A stretch of DNA of 64,000 nt from Paenibacillus hemerocallicola (lineage in GTDB: Bacteria > Bacillota > Bacilli > Paenibacillales > NBRC-103111): positions 1 to 64,000 of the forward strand of contig NZ_VDCQ01000034.1 of assembly GCF_006265175.1 (NCBI RefSeq), written 5' to 3'. Each line of letters starts with the position of its first letter. Position 1 is the stretch's first letter. The notes below the pieces were generated by a model, which was not told where the DNA came from, did no database searches, and worked only from the letters and a program-made list of their open reading frames with translations. Below are positions 18,620 through 25,498 of this stretch, piece by piece. A program made the translations under genes and the position numbers.

Positions 18620-18976
18620 CTAGAGGAGTTGTGTTTGTTCTGTAAGACAGCTATCCAGTTGGGCCTTAACTTTGGTCAAGATAGATCCGTGAACTTTCCC
18701 GAATTTTTTTACTACAATCGACTGAGATAACGTATATATTTTGTCGGCGCGAACAGCCGATACCACTTTCAGTTCACCTTCAGCCATCTCGTCATTTGTA
18801 ATGATCACCTCATACTCGCGTTCCGCAACATTGGAAGTAATCGCCGCCACAATAATATCTTGATACCGCCGATTGTAGTCCTCATTTGATAAAACCAAAA
18901 CAGGTCTTCTCTTTTGAGCAGTAAGGTCACTAAAGGGAATCGGAATAAGAATAATATCACCCGGACTAAGCATCAT
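18620..18976 (-). CDS. MazF/PemK-family toxin (mRNA interferase)
   Basis: This 118-residue protein has the PemK/MazF beta-barrel signature: PGDIILIPIPFSD near the start, RRPVLVLSN, a central DIIVAAITSN strand, and VVSAVRADKIYTL. Family members are ribonucleases that cut mRNA until neutralised by an antitoxin. I chose the ATG pair at 18976, 6 nt after GAGG, rather than a longer upstream frame. It overlaps the antitoxin gene by 11 nt, the usual arrangement for a translationally coupled toxin-antitoxin pair. Confidence 0.88.
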   Translation of the reverse strand: MMLSPGDIILIPIPFSDLTAQKRRPVLVLSNEDYNRRYQDIIVAAITSNVAEREYEVIITNDEMAEGELKVVSAVRADKIYTLSQSIVVKKFGKVHGSILTKVKAQLDSCLTEQTQLL

Positions 18977-19163
18977 TCCATACCTCATCGTCAATATCGT
19001 TATTCCAGAAGTCCAAACTGCTTTCCGAAGCTTGGCTAAGCTCCTTAGCCATGTTGTTTTCACGCTTCATTTTTAAATACCCTATAAAGTCCGCCACTTC
19101 TTCCAACTCCTGCTGAGGAATATCGGCGATTAATCTATAGATCGTTTCTTTGGATACGCTCAT
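18966..19163 (-). CDS. Antitoxin partner of the MazF/PemK toxin
   Basis: This 65-residue acidic protein (ETIYRLIADIPQQELEEVADFIGYLK, tail DFWNNDIDDEVW) resembles DUF2281/MazE-like antitoxins, with a helical dimer region and an acidic C-terminal tail that would wrap the toxin. The ATG follows GGAGCG; a longer frame to 19268 lacks a site. A TATAAT-like -10 lies at 19226-19221 on the minus strand. Autoregulation by the complex is likely but no operator is evident. Confidence 0.8.
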   Translation of the reverse strand: MSVSKETIYRLIADIPQQELEEVADFIGYLKMKRENNMAKELSQASESSLDFWNNDIDDEVWNDA

Positions 19164-19295
19164 CTCGTCACGCTCCTGACTTGATTTGCCTTTATATAGG
19201 TGAATGCACACGTCAGTGCTATTATAACATACACACGCGAACACAAAGTACCGGCTATTTGGCCTCACTTAAGCTCAATTATTGATTCCAAGTGT

Positions 19296-19478
19296 CTAGG
19301 CAAGGGCTGCCTGATCCGAGAAGAAAACGGATAGCTGCAGCAGCATTTGTCCCCAATTCGGGACGCAACCGATCCATTTGCACGTGACGTCCATCGTCAC
19401 CAGATAGAGCATCTTCAGCAGCGCCTCGTCGCTTGGAAAGATGCTCTTTCCCTTCGTGACCTTCCGAGCTGACGGTGG
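19296..19478 (-). pseudogene. IS256-family transposase remnant (C-terminal ~60 residues)
   Basis: Reading the minus strand gives ARKVTKGKSIFPSDEALLKM, then LYLVTMDV and NWGQMLLQLSVFF, up to a TAG at 19298. This matches the conserved C-terminus of IS256-group transposases. The rest of the gene and both insertion-sequence ends are missing, so the piece is inactive. Confidence 0.8.
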
Positions 19479-19530
19479 TAGCTTAATGTGACATTAGATG
19501 TATTAAAAGCTGGCCATCATTTCTAACGTA

Positions 19531-19893
19531 TTATTTAACCCTCTTGTTAAAGATCTTCTTTGCCATTTCCAAAACTTCATCAATCTCCGTTGTTTGCATT
19601 GCGACTTTTTCAGTATCAATTACAACATAAGCTGGATATTCACTTATGCCCAGAGCTTCCGCTTTCTGCTTATTCTCTTTTTTGTTCGTATCAAAAACAC
19701 CCTTAGGCTGAAAAACATTCGGATACTTTGCAATAATCTGCGTGTTTACATCCTTGACAACATTGTCAACATTTCCATTTGCAAAAACGACCAGACTATA
19801 CTGACCAGCATCTGCTTTAAATTCGTCTATAACGTTACTTTTGCCAGATGAGCAGCCGTTTACGGTTAATAACAAAGTAACTGCAAACAACAA
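19531..19893 (-). CDS. Small thioredoxin-fold-like lipoprotein, start disrupted by a frameshift
   Basis: The reading frame encodes a lipobox (LLLTVNGCSS) and ~100 residues resembling small thioredoxin-fold lipoproteins without a CxxC (YSLVVFANG, ISEYPAYVVIDTE). In this frame only a TTG start near 19893 is available and it has no ribosome site. One nucleotide out of frame, an ATG at 19921 begins MIIKK. If the run of seven As (minus strand, 19912-19906) were six, the two would join as MIIKKHLLLLLFAVTLLLTV, an excellent lipoprotein signal peptide. So this is either a recent frameshift, slippage at the A-run, or a sequence error. Confidence 0.65.
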   Translation of the reverse strand: MLFAVTLLLTVNGCSSGKSNVIDEFKADAGQYSLVVFANGNVDNVVKDVNTQIIAKYPNVFQPKGVFDTNKKENKQKAEALGISEYPAYVVIDTEKVAMQTTEIDEVLEMAKKIFNKRVK

Positions 19894-20114
19894 AAGTAAA
19901 AGATGTTTTTTTGATAATCATGTATTATTATTAACATTTTTCCAATTATGTTAGTTAAACAGTTATATTTTCTTAAAATTACACCTGCATAAATCTGATG
20001 TATATAGGTAGCAAGGTCCATTTTCTTCTATAGGAATTTGTGGAAAGTGACAGAGGATATCTCTTCACTACCCGCTCATATATTTTCTGACGCTATGGTC
20101 TTACTCTCGTCCTT

Positions 20115-20315
20115 CTACTCTCGTCCACTTTTCGCCCCCATCTTGTCCCGTATGCGTCGAAATTCTTCAAGCTGACGAGGCGAATATCGGTGTTCCTTAA
20201 TAAGCCCCAGCCGGATCTTGCGGCGGAACCGTACTTCCAGAACCGTGCATAGCGTGAAATTGACAGCCGCCAACACAACCACCACAGCCAGCGGCACATC
20301 TGTGGGAATTAGCAT
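20115..20315 (-). CDS. Small membrane protein (copy A)
   Basis: This 66-residue protein has one N-terminal membrane helix (VPLAVVVVLAAVNFTLCTVL) and a basic cytoplasmic tail (RRKIRLGL, RQLEEFRRIRDKM). Its near-identical paralogue is at 22713-22913. The function is unknown. It lies 62 nt downstream of a frameshifted gene that in the other copy is intact, so the pair was probably one unit. Confidence 0.6.
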   Translation of the reverse strand: MLIPTDVPLAVVVVLAAVNFTLCTVLEVRFRRKIRLGLIKEHRYSPRQLEEFRRIRDKMGAKSGRE

Positions 20316-20377
20316 TCAAGCGGCCCCTTTCAGTAGAAAGAATAGTTAAAATCACGAAGGTTAATGGAGTGAAAGAT

Positions 20378-20631
20378 CTATGGAGTAACAGTTGGAGGAC
20401 AAGACGGAGACGGTCGTAAGCCTGCCGTATCCGATTCTAGAGTTAAATGCGCTAAGGAGATCGTGACACAACAGCGTTCCCCTTCCACTGTCAATTCCTT
20501 CGCCCCTACTCGGTAGGACGCCCCTTCCAGCGACACCGAATCGACGACTTCCAGAGCGAACAGCAGCTTGTTGATATGCTGTAGCTCGTTTCCCGGATCG
20601 TCTGGTCCGGGAGGATCCAGGTTATGTTCAT
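20378..20631 (-). pseudogene. Frameshifted copy of the 84-residue gene at 22976
   Basis: The ATG and first 15 codons match the intact gene in copy B, but one nucleotide is missing (gctgtagctcg here, gctgtacgctcg in copy B). The frame then runs into an early stop. The remaining sequence still matches copy B down to the original stop region. Confidence 0.8.
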
Positions 20632-20809
20632 GGGGATGCTCCTTTGCGGAATATTAGGGGATGTTTTATGAAGATAAGCAATCTAAGCCGGAAAATGACG
20701 AACAAATCTCGCTTCATTTAATGTAATATATTTACTTTTTGTTGAATACTTTATCTGTTATTGGAAAGTATAACAGAATGATAATGGTTTTAAAAGGAGT
20801 AATTGCTCT

Positions 20810-21079
20810 TTGAACGAACAATCCATTATCATCAAACGAACGATAGGAAAAACCTTGAAAGCCCTACGTTTGAAGCAGGGCTTGAGTCAAGAAGATCTGG
20901 CGCATGAATGCGGTGTGGATCGCTCATACATATCCATGATTGAAGTGGGCCGAAACGAGCCTTCCGTCACGAAGATATTCGACCTGTGCAAGGGACTGAA
21001 GATCAAGCCTTCCGATTTTTTTAAGGTAGTGGAAGCGGAGTATCAGAAGCTTCTACAGAATAGCGAAGAAGATGAATAG
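20810..21079 (+). CDS. Xre-family transcriptional regulator
   Basis: This 89-residue helix-turn-helix protein (LRLKQGLSQEDLAHECGVDR then SYISMIEVGRNEPS) resembles SinR/phage Cro-type regulators. It starts at TTG with AAGGAG 10 nt before it; the last 20 residues are acidic and may form a dimer helix. A close relative with the same upstream layout (taatggt..taaaa..agg) sits at 24967. It is followed by a strong hairpin. Targets are unknown. Confidence 0.85.
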   Translation: MNEQSIIIKRTIGKTLKALRLKQGLSQEDLAHECGVDRSYISMIEVGRNEPSVTKIFDLCKGLKIKPSDFFKVVEAEYQKLLQNSEEDE

Positions 21080-21119
21080 GGGCGAGAAGATAGATGCTAC
21101 TTTTCTATCGTCTTGCTCC
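21079..21119 (+). terminator. Hairpin terminator after the Xre gene
   Basis: A 15-bp stem (21079-21093 with 21105-21119, one mismatch and two wobbles) overlaps the stop region of the Xre gene. The arm sequence GCGAGA-GATAG / CTATCGTCTTGC is related to the hairpin at 11384-11432. Confidence 0.65.
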
Positions 21120-21196
21120 TATATCGTTTCGGCATTTTCTGGAAGACTGTGAAACCTCTGAATGGAAATGATCAATCGAGGCAATAGCGGAATAGG

Positions 21197-22021
21197 ATGC
21201 TGATCAGATTGAACATCGTAACTATTGAACATGAAAAAGTATTGCTCGGAGCCAACTTTACAAGCCATAATACTCTAAAAGAGTTCTGTATGGGACTGTC
21301 CGAAGAGAGCAACGATTCCCCGCCGTCCGGTAATCTTCTGGCCATCTATAATTATTCGGACTCCGTTTTTTTTGCAGGTTCATTTGACGGCAAACAGACT
21401 CGGCTTTCCGGACATTCAGTTGTGAGCGCAGTTTTTCCCGATGGGGTATATCTTAAACTGGATTCCAACTCTGTGGCATTATCTGCTGATTTTCTGATTC
21501 AAACTACCTATAGAGAAGATCACCATAACCTTTTTGTTATCGAAGAGTATGATTTTGTGAACCGTCTTATTTGGGTGTACTACCCTTTAAGAACCGATGG
21601 AGTGGATTTGACGAAGCTAACACGGCTGCCGGCCGAACAAGCTACACAACTTAAGGCGGGATACGTGGAGAAATTTACAACTGGCTATAACAGCAACGAG
21701 ACTCCCTATCTTTGGGAGCGACTCATTCAATATAATCCCATGAAGTTTGAGGCAATTTATCAATATGTCCGTGAGGATGAAGACGTATGTTTTTTTTGGG
21801 ATGCTCACTCTAGTTTAGGTCTACTTTATAGTTTAGGAAGAGAGCATATATTTAAACTGCTTTTCAAAGAAGTTATGTATCATTACAAACAAAAAAATAT
21901 CCCGGAAGATGTTTATTTGTTTAATGAATCGTTGTCCTGGACTATAGCACTTACTCATGAGCCCCAAAACGAGCATGATTGGAAGTGTTTCTCAATTGGA
22001 TTGAGTAGTAGTCGGGTTTGA
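21197..22021 (+). CDS. Hypothetical protein (274 residues)
   Basis: I do not recognise a family. The product is soluble with no signal peptide. The first ~150 residues alternate short strands (LLAIYNYSDSVFFAGSFDG, VIEEYDFVNRLIWVYYPLR) and the last ~110 are helical with many aromatics (YLWERLIQYNP, FEAIYQYVRED, FNESLSWTIALTHEP). The ATG follows GGAATAGG, a weak ribosome site. Its codon use is less GC-rich than the core genes, and it is flanked by duplicated accessory DNA. An accessory or phage-derived origin is likely. Confidence 0.6.
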   Translation: MLIRLNIVTIEHEKVLLGANFTSHNTLKEFCMGLSEESNDSPPSGNLLAIYNYSDSVFFAGSFDGKQTRLSGHSVVSAVFPDGVYLKLDSNSVALSADFLIQTTYREDHHNLFVIEEYDFVNRLIWVYYPLRTDGVDLTKLTRLPAEQATQLKAGYVEKFTTGYNSNETPYLWERLIQYNPMKFEAIYQYVREDEDVCFFWDAHSSLGLLYSLGREHIFKLLFKEVMYHYKQKNIPEDVYLFNESLSWTIALTHEPQNEHDWKCFSIGLSSSRV

Positions 22022-22023
22022 AA

Positions 22024-22140
22024 GGATCTTGCGGCGTAACCGTATTTCCATAACCGTGCATAGCTTGTGTGGATAGCTCCTCATAACCATGATTGACTTT
22101 GCCCGTAACGAGCCTACCGTCACCAAAATATTCGACCTGT
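22024..22140. repeat. Scrambled fragments of neighbouring repeat and Xre gene
   Basis: Positions 22024-22068 match the small membrane-protein gene of copies A/B (ggatcttgcggcg..accgt). Positions 22089-22140 match codons in the helix-turn-helix of the Xre gene at 20936-20987 (attga...cgtaacgagcctaccgtcac). Both are diverged, non-coding scraps joined end to end. Confidence 0.7.
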
Positions 22141-22173
22141 CATTTCCTTATCCCGAAGGAGATCGATGCAACC

Positions 22174-22467
22174 ATGAAACAAACGAGTCACTTAATGCTT
22201 GGTTTCGCTAGAGCGCTATTGATCTTGATTATCGGGATGTACTTATTTTGGAAAATTGAAGAGTATTCACTAGGAGTGGATAAAGCCCAACAATTTGTAG
22301 GGGTCCTCGCTATCGCAAATTTCTTGATACTCTTTATCCTCTACAGAAACGTATTTCAGTTTAAAGGATGGAAAGCACTACGAGGCCACAGAAAGCTGCC
22401 AAAAAAATTAAGTGCGGCTCTTCTTGGAATCGCTCTTCTAATTTTGGTTTTCGTCGCATTTCAATAA
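22174..22467 (+). CDS. Small three-helix membrane protein
   Basis: This 97-residue protein has three predicted membrane helices (LMLGFARALLILIIGMYLFW, FVGVLAIANFLILFILYR, KLSAALLGIALLILVFVAF) and a basic loop. No family is recognised. I chose ATG 22174 behind GAAGGAGAT; an in-frame start at 22093 would include codons derived from the scrambled Xre fragment. A hairpin at about 22473-22510 may terminate it. Confidence 0.6.
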   Translation: MKQTSHLMLGFARALLILIIGMYLFWKIEEYSLGVDKAQQFVGVLAIANFLILFILYRNVFQFKGWKALRGHRKLPKKLSAALLGIALLILVFVAFQ

Positions 22468-22712
22468 TTACGTAAAAACCGAATGAGCTGGATTATACCC
22501 GGCTTACTCGGTTTTGTTACGCCTTCTATTAAAGACCGGTGTAAAACTCCCCTCTGGCTCTGGAAGATACTGCGTTCATATTCTCACCATATTCAAACGT
22601 AGATCTGCCTAAAGATGAAATCAAATACGAAAGGGTGACAGAGGATACCCGCTAATATATTTTCGGACGCTACGGTCTTACTCTCGTCCCGCTTTGAGTT
22701 GTTCAGATTCTT

Positions 22713-22913
22713 CTATCCTCTTCCGCCCTTCGCCTCCATCTTGTCCCGTATGCGTCGAAATTCTTCGAGCTGACGAGGGGTATAACGGTGCTCTTCGATA
22801 AGCCCCAGCCGGATCTTGCGGCGGAACCGTATTTCCAGAATCGTGCACAGCGTGAAATTGACGGCCACCAACACAACCACCACAGCCAGCGGCACATCTG
22901 TGGGGATTAGCAT
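22713..22913 (-). CDS. Small membrane protein (copy B)
   Basis: This 66-residue paralogue of the gene at 20115 differs by about ten residues, mostly conservative (LAAVN to LVAVN, VLEVRF to ILEIRF, KEHRYSPRQ to EEHRYTPRQ). The conservative changes suggest the protein has been under selection since duplication. It has one membrane helix and a basic tail. Function is unknown. Confidence 0.6.
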   Translation of the reverse strand: MLIPTDVPLAVVVVLVAVNFTLCTILEIRFRRKIRLGLIEEHRYTPRQLEEFRRIRDKMEAKGGRG

Positions 22914-22975
22914 CCAAGCGGCCCCTCTCTTATGAAAAAATAGTTAAACTCTCGAAGCTTAATGGAGTGAAATAT

Positions 22976-23230
22976 TTATTGAGTAACAGTTGGAGGATGA
23001 GACGGAGACGATCGTAAGCCCGCCGTATCTGATTCTGGGGTTAGATACGCTAAGGAGATCGTAACAAAGCAGCGTTCCTCTTCCACTGTCAATTCCTTCG
23101 CCCCTACTCGGTAGGACGCCCCTTCCAGCGATACCGAATCGACGACTTCCAGAGCAAACAGCAGCTTGTTGATATGCTGTACGCTCGTTTCCCGGATCGT
23201 GTGGTCCGGGAGGATCCAGGTTATGTTCAT
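22976..23230 (-). CDS. Small hypothetical protein (84 residues)
   Basis: A soluble protein with beta-strand character (MNITWILPDHTIRET, ASYRVGAKELTVEEERCFVTISLAYL) and a disordered Ser/Pro tail. No family is recognised. It is the intact version of the broken gene in copy A. The gene is followed by the small membrane protein and lies just downstream of the minus-strand Xre gene at 23253, with which it could be co-transcribed. Confidence 0.55.
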   Translation of the reverse strand: MNITWILPDHTIRETSVQHINKLLFALEVVDSVSLEGASYRVGAKELTVEEERCFVTISLAYLTPESDTAGLRSSPSHPPTVTQ

Positions 23231-23252
23231 AGCAGCCCCCTCGATGCTCTTG

Positions 23253-23441
23253 TTATTCTTGAAAAAACACTTCGTCTATCGTCATTCCATAGTAATCGGC
23301 TATACGTTTCGCCAAAGCCAAGGACGGGTTCCTCGCTCCCCTCTCGATAGCCCCCAGCATTTGTCTCGTCGTACCCAGCTCTGCAGCAACCTCCGCTTGC
23401 GTCTTATCCCTTCGAAGTAAAATGAGTTTCGTTCGCTCCAT
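23253..23441 (-). CDS. Small Xre-family regulator (divergent)
   Basis: This 62-residue helix-turn-helix protein (TQAEVAAELGTTRQMLGAIE, LALAKRIADYYGMTIDEVF) is of the short YozG/Cro-like type. ATG follows GAAGGTGAGAAT. It diverges from another Xre gene at 23590 across a 148-bp region holding four copies of a 17-bp dyad. Its own promoter has one of these dyads in the -35/-10 spacer, so it is likely repressed by itself or by its neighbour. Confidence 0.85.
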   Translation of the reverse strand: MERTKLILLRRDKTQAEVAAELGTTRQMLGAIERGARNPSLALAKRIADYYGMTIDEVFFQE

Positions 23442-23456
23442 ATTCTCACCTTCTAA

Positions 23457-23563
23457 GGAAACGTTTTGTGTCTATTTACCCATATTTTACCGAAACAAAC
23501 TGTGTCCGTCAACCAAAATGGAAACTTATTGTGTCCAAGGTAGTCTGGAAACTAATTGTTTCC
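23457..23563. promoter_or_regulatory. Array of four 17-bp operators between divergent Xre genes
   Basis: Sites at 23457-23473, 23491-23507, 23520-23536 and 23547-23563 fit GRAAACNNNNTGTNTCY; the last, GGAAACTAATTGTTTCC, is a near-perfect dyad. Starts are 34, 29 and 27 bp apart. The fourth site directly abuts a TATAAT (23564-23569) for the rightward gene. This is the layout of a phage-like genetic switch. Confidence 0.8.
23484..23512 (-). promoter_or_regulatory. Promoter of the leftward Xre gene
   Basis: On the minus strand TTGACG (23512-23507) and TAAAAT (23489-23484) are 17 nt apart, and the spacer coincides with the second operator of the array. Confidence 0.75.
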
Positions 23564-23589
23564 TATAATAACAAACAGGGGGTGATCTC

Positions 23590-23826
23590 TTGTTTGGAGA
23601 AAGATTAGCGGCTCTAAGAAACGAAAAAGGTTTGAGCCAATACGATCTGGCCGAAAAGCTCGACTTCTCTCGCGGACAAATAGGCAATTACGAGCAAGGG
23701 ACAAGAGAGCCCGATTTTGCCACGTTAATTAAAATTGCAGACTTCTTTCAGGTGAGTACGGACTATTTGCTTGGGAGAAGTGAGGATAGATCTTTCAAAG
23801 GAACCGGACATTCCGATCCTACCTGA
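23590..23826 (+). CDS. Xre-family regulator
   Basis: This 78-residue phage-repressor-like protein (LRNEKGLSQYDLAEKLDFSR, YEQGTREPDFATLIKIADFFQVSTDYLLGR) starts at TTG after GGGGGTGATCTC. The STDYLLGR motif is typical of Xre regulators from integrative elements such as ICEBs1 and related prophages. A TATAAT overlapping operator 4 is the likely -10. It probably controls the divergent gene pair. Confidence 0.85.
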   Translation: MFGERLAALRNEKGLSQYDLAEKLDFSRGQIGNYEQGTREPDFATLIKIADFFQVSTDYLLGRSEDRSFKGTGHSDPT

Positions 23827-23947
23827 CGGATTGACGAAAGCTAGAATAAACCCACCCGATATGGAGACGGGAATGTATACCGTTCTCCACCGTCATATCC
23901 ACTTCATAGGGAACTACTCCATCCGCCATATGTTAATGCGAGCAACT

Positions 23948-24157
23948 TCAGGAAGTATGAACATCACTCGCAGGAAACAGCTGCTCGACCTCCTGCCCGA
24001 CAATCTTGGCAATATGCAAAGCAACCGGCAAAGGCGGTCGGTTCCTCCCCGTCTCGATCATCGAATACCCGCTTTTCGACTGATACCCTAACAATTTCGC
24101 CATTTCATCCTGCGTCAATCCTTTGGCTCGTCGGGCTTTGCGAAGGCGATCGTTCAT
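23948..24157 (-). CDS. Xre-family regulator
   Basis: This 69-residue helix-turn-helix protein (RRAKGLTQDEMAKLLGYQSK, YSMIETGRNRPPLPVALHIAKIV) starts at ATG 24157 behind GGGG; two earlier in-frame ATGs are either within or upstream of the ribosome site. Upstream lie two matching 17-bp dyads, so it is likely self-regulated and may control the rightward gene at 24356. Confidence 0.83.
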   Translation of the reverse strand: MNDRLRKARRAKGLTQDEMAKLLGYQSKSGYSMIETGRNRPPLPVALHIAKIVGQEVEQLFPASDVHTS

Positions 24158-24178
24158 GCACATTCCCCTTTCATCAAA

Positions 24179-24257
24179 ATTCACGAAACATGAATATTAA
24201 ATTCATTATAAGCCCAAAATAACCAAAATTCAACAAATAAATTCACGATTAATGAAT
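24179..24257. promoter_or_regulatory. Two 17-bp operators (ATTCA dyads)
   Basis: ATTCACGAAACATGAAT (24179-24195) and ATTCACGATTAATGAAT (24241-24257) share 14 of 17 positions and are dyads with ATTCA/TGAAT arms. They lie upstream of the leftward Xre gene, within the region divergent to the next Xre gene. They are unrelated in sequence to the GGAAAC array. Confidence 0.75.
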
Positions 24258-24355
24258 ATTTGATAAGGATAATTTAACAAAGTTCATTTTCCGTGTACAA
24301 TTTTATTTATGAAGAACGTTAAACCGCCAACCTTCTATTAAAGGACGGATTTCTA

Positions 24356-24691
24356 TTGATCGGAAAACAATTGCGCCAGCTACGAAAAGAACGCAAAATG
24401 ATTCAAGAACAGCTCGCGGCTATCTTGAATATGGCAAAGTCTACCGTATCTCAGTACGAAAACAATATTAATGAGCCTGATCTGACAACGCTAGTCAAGC
24501 TTGCAGATATTTTCGAGGTTAGTACGGATTATCTGCTTGGTCGAAGTACTGTCAGAAGAATAGAGGCTGTAGAAGTCGTAAAACCTAAAAATGTAGCCTA
24601 CCTGGGCGAGTCGATTGAAAAATTAAGCGATAACGAGGCTGAGTATCTCAGGGAGAGTCTGGGTGTTTATCGGAAGGTTCGGGATAAGTAG
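24356..24691 (+). CDS. Xre-family regulator with extended C-terminus
   Basis: This 111-residue protein has an N-terminal helix-turn-helix (LRKERKMIQEQLAAILNMAK, YENNINEPDLTTLVKLADIF, STDYLLGRS) and a ~40-residue acidic C-terminal extension that is probably a dimerisation helix. It starts with TTG; the upstream site GGACGG is weak. The STDYLLGR motif again points to prophage or ICE-type regulators. Confidence 0.83.
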   Translation: MIGKQLRQLRKERKMIQEQLAAILNMAKSTVSQYENNINEPDLTTLVKLADIFEVSTDYLLGRSTVRRIEAVEVVKPKNVAYLGESIEKLSDNEAEYLRESLGVYRKVRDK

Positions 24692-24966
24692 GTTATATCG
24701 TTCGTGCACAACTCCTTTTAGTTAGTGCTGCAAGCTGCAAGCCGCCTTTCGACCAAAAGGAATTTATTGATGGACTAAGTGATATACTCACATACAAAGA
24801 TGCCGTGAGGGAATCTGCTTGATAGATAGCCTCATAATTCATTGAGTCCATTATCTATATGGTCATTTTAACACAAGTCCCAACAAATAGAAATATTTTT
24901 GTAGAGTATACTCCGTTGAATGCATCGTTTTTCGAACGGGATAATGGTCTAAAAAGAGGTATACTC

Positions 24967-25209
24967 TTGAAAATCGAGATCGTATTTGGAAAGGTCCTAA
25001 AATCGCTCCGGGCAGAACACGGGGTGAGTCAAGAAGAATTAGCGTACCGGGCAAATTTAGATAGAACTTATATTTCAATGCTTGAAAGAGGGATTCATCA
25101 ACCTACCTTGGGTTCACTGGTTGCTGTATCTGATGCTCTGAATATAAGACCATCTGAACTTTTGAAAATATTTGAAGCTGAACTTGAGAAGATAAACAAT
25201 TCTGAGTAG
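24967..25209 (+). CDS. Xre-family regulator
   Basis: This 80-residue protein (LRAEHGVSQEELAYRANLDR, YISMLERGIHQPTLGSLVAVSDAL) is a paralogue of the one at 20810; even the leader (taatggtctaaaaagagg) matches. I chose TTG 24967 behind AGAGGT over an upstream ATG at 24859, because the first gene starts the same way and the extra residues have no counterpart. Confidence 0.8.
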   Translation: MKIEIVFGKVLKSLRAEHGVSQEELAYRANLDRTYISMLERGIHQPTLGSLVAVSDALNIRPSELLKIFEAELEKINNSE

Positions 25210-25359
25210 CCCATTTTTACAGCATGAAATTGACGAATCTTCTATTATATTTGGGTAATACTGTGAATTTTATTTGTCACGCTATCCGCTTCGCTAAAGC
25301 AAAAGAAGGGCTTCTCGCCCCTCTATAGCCCCTAACACTTAATTTGTTGTTTCAAGCGT

Positions 25360-25391
25360 GAATCGCTGAAAGCTTGAATTATCAGCGATTC
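25360..25391 (+). terminator. Possible terminator
   Basis: A perfect 10-bp stem GAATCGCTGA/TCAGCGATTC with a 12-nt loop is followed by tttgtgatt. It lies 150 bp after the Xre gene and before the converging methyltransferase gene. Confidence 0.45.
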
Positions 25392-25498
25392 TTTGTGATT
25401 CTGAAATTGGTTAAAGTTAAGGAGAGGTGTTCAAACTGGGCATAAACCGCAAAATCTTAGTTATAGGAATTTTCCCAAAATAGCTATTAACTAAAGCT

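Larger units (their letters stand above)
20047..20642. repeat. ~600-bp duplicated segment, copy A
   Basis: This segment and 22635-23235 are direct repeats with high identity, beginning gtgacagaggata and ending at the ATG region of the second small gene. Each carries the same two small minus-strand genes. Copy A has a short insertion near 20060 and a 1-nt deletion in the second gene. Confidence 0.85.
22635..23235. repeat. ~600-bp duplicated segment, copy B
   Basis: Direct repeat of 20047-20642, with both minus-strand small genes intact. It ends near the ATG of the 84-residue gene. Confidence 0.85.

Noticed and set aside
24859-24966. 36-codon extension of the Xre gene at 24967
   Set aside because: It has no ribosome site, and the paralogue at 20810 starts at the equivalent TTG.
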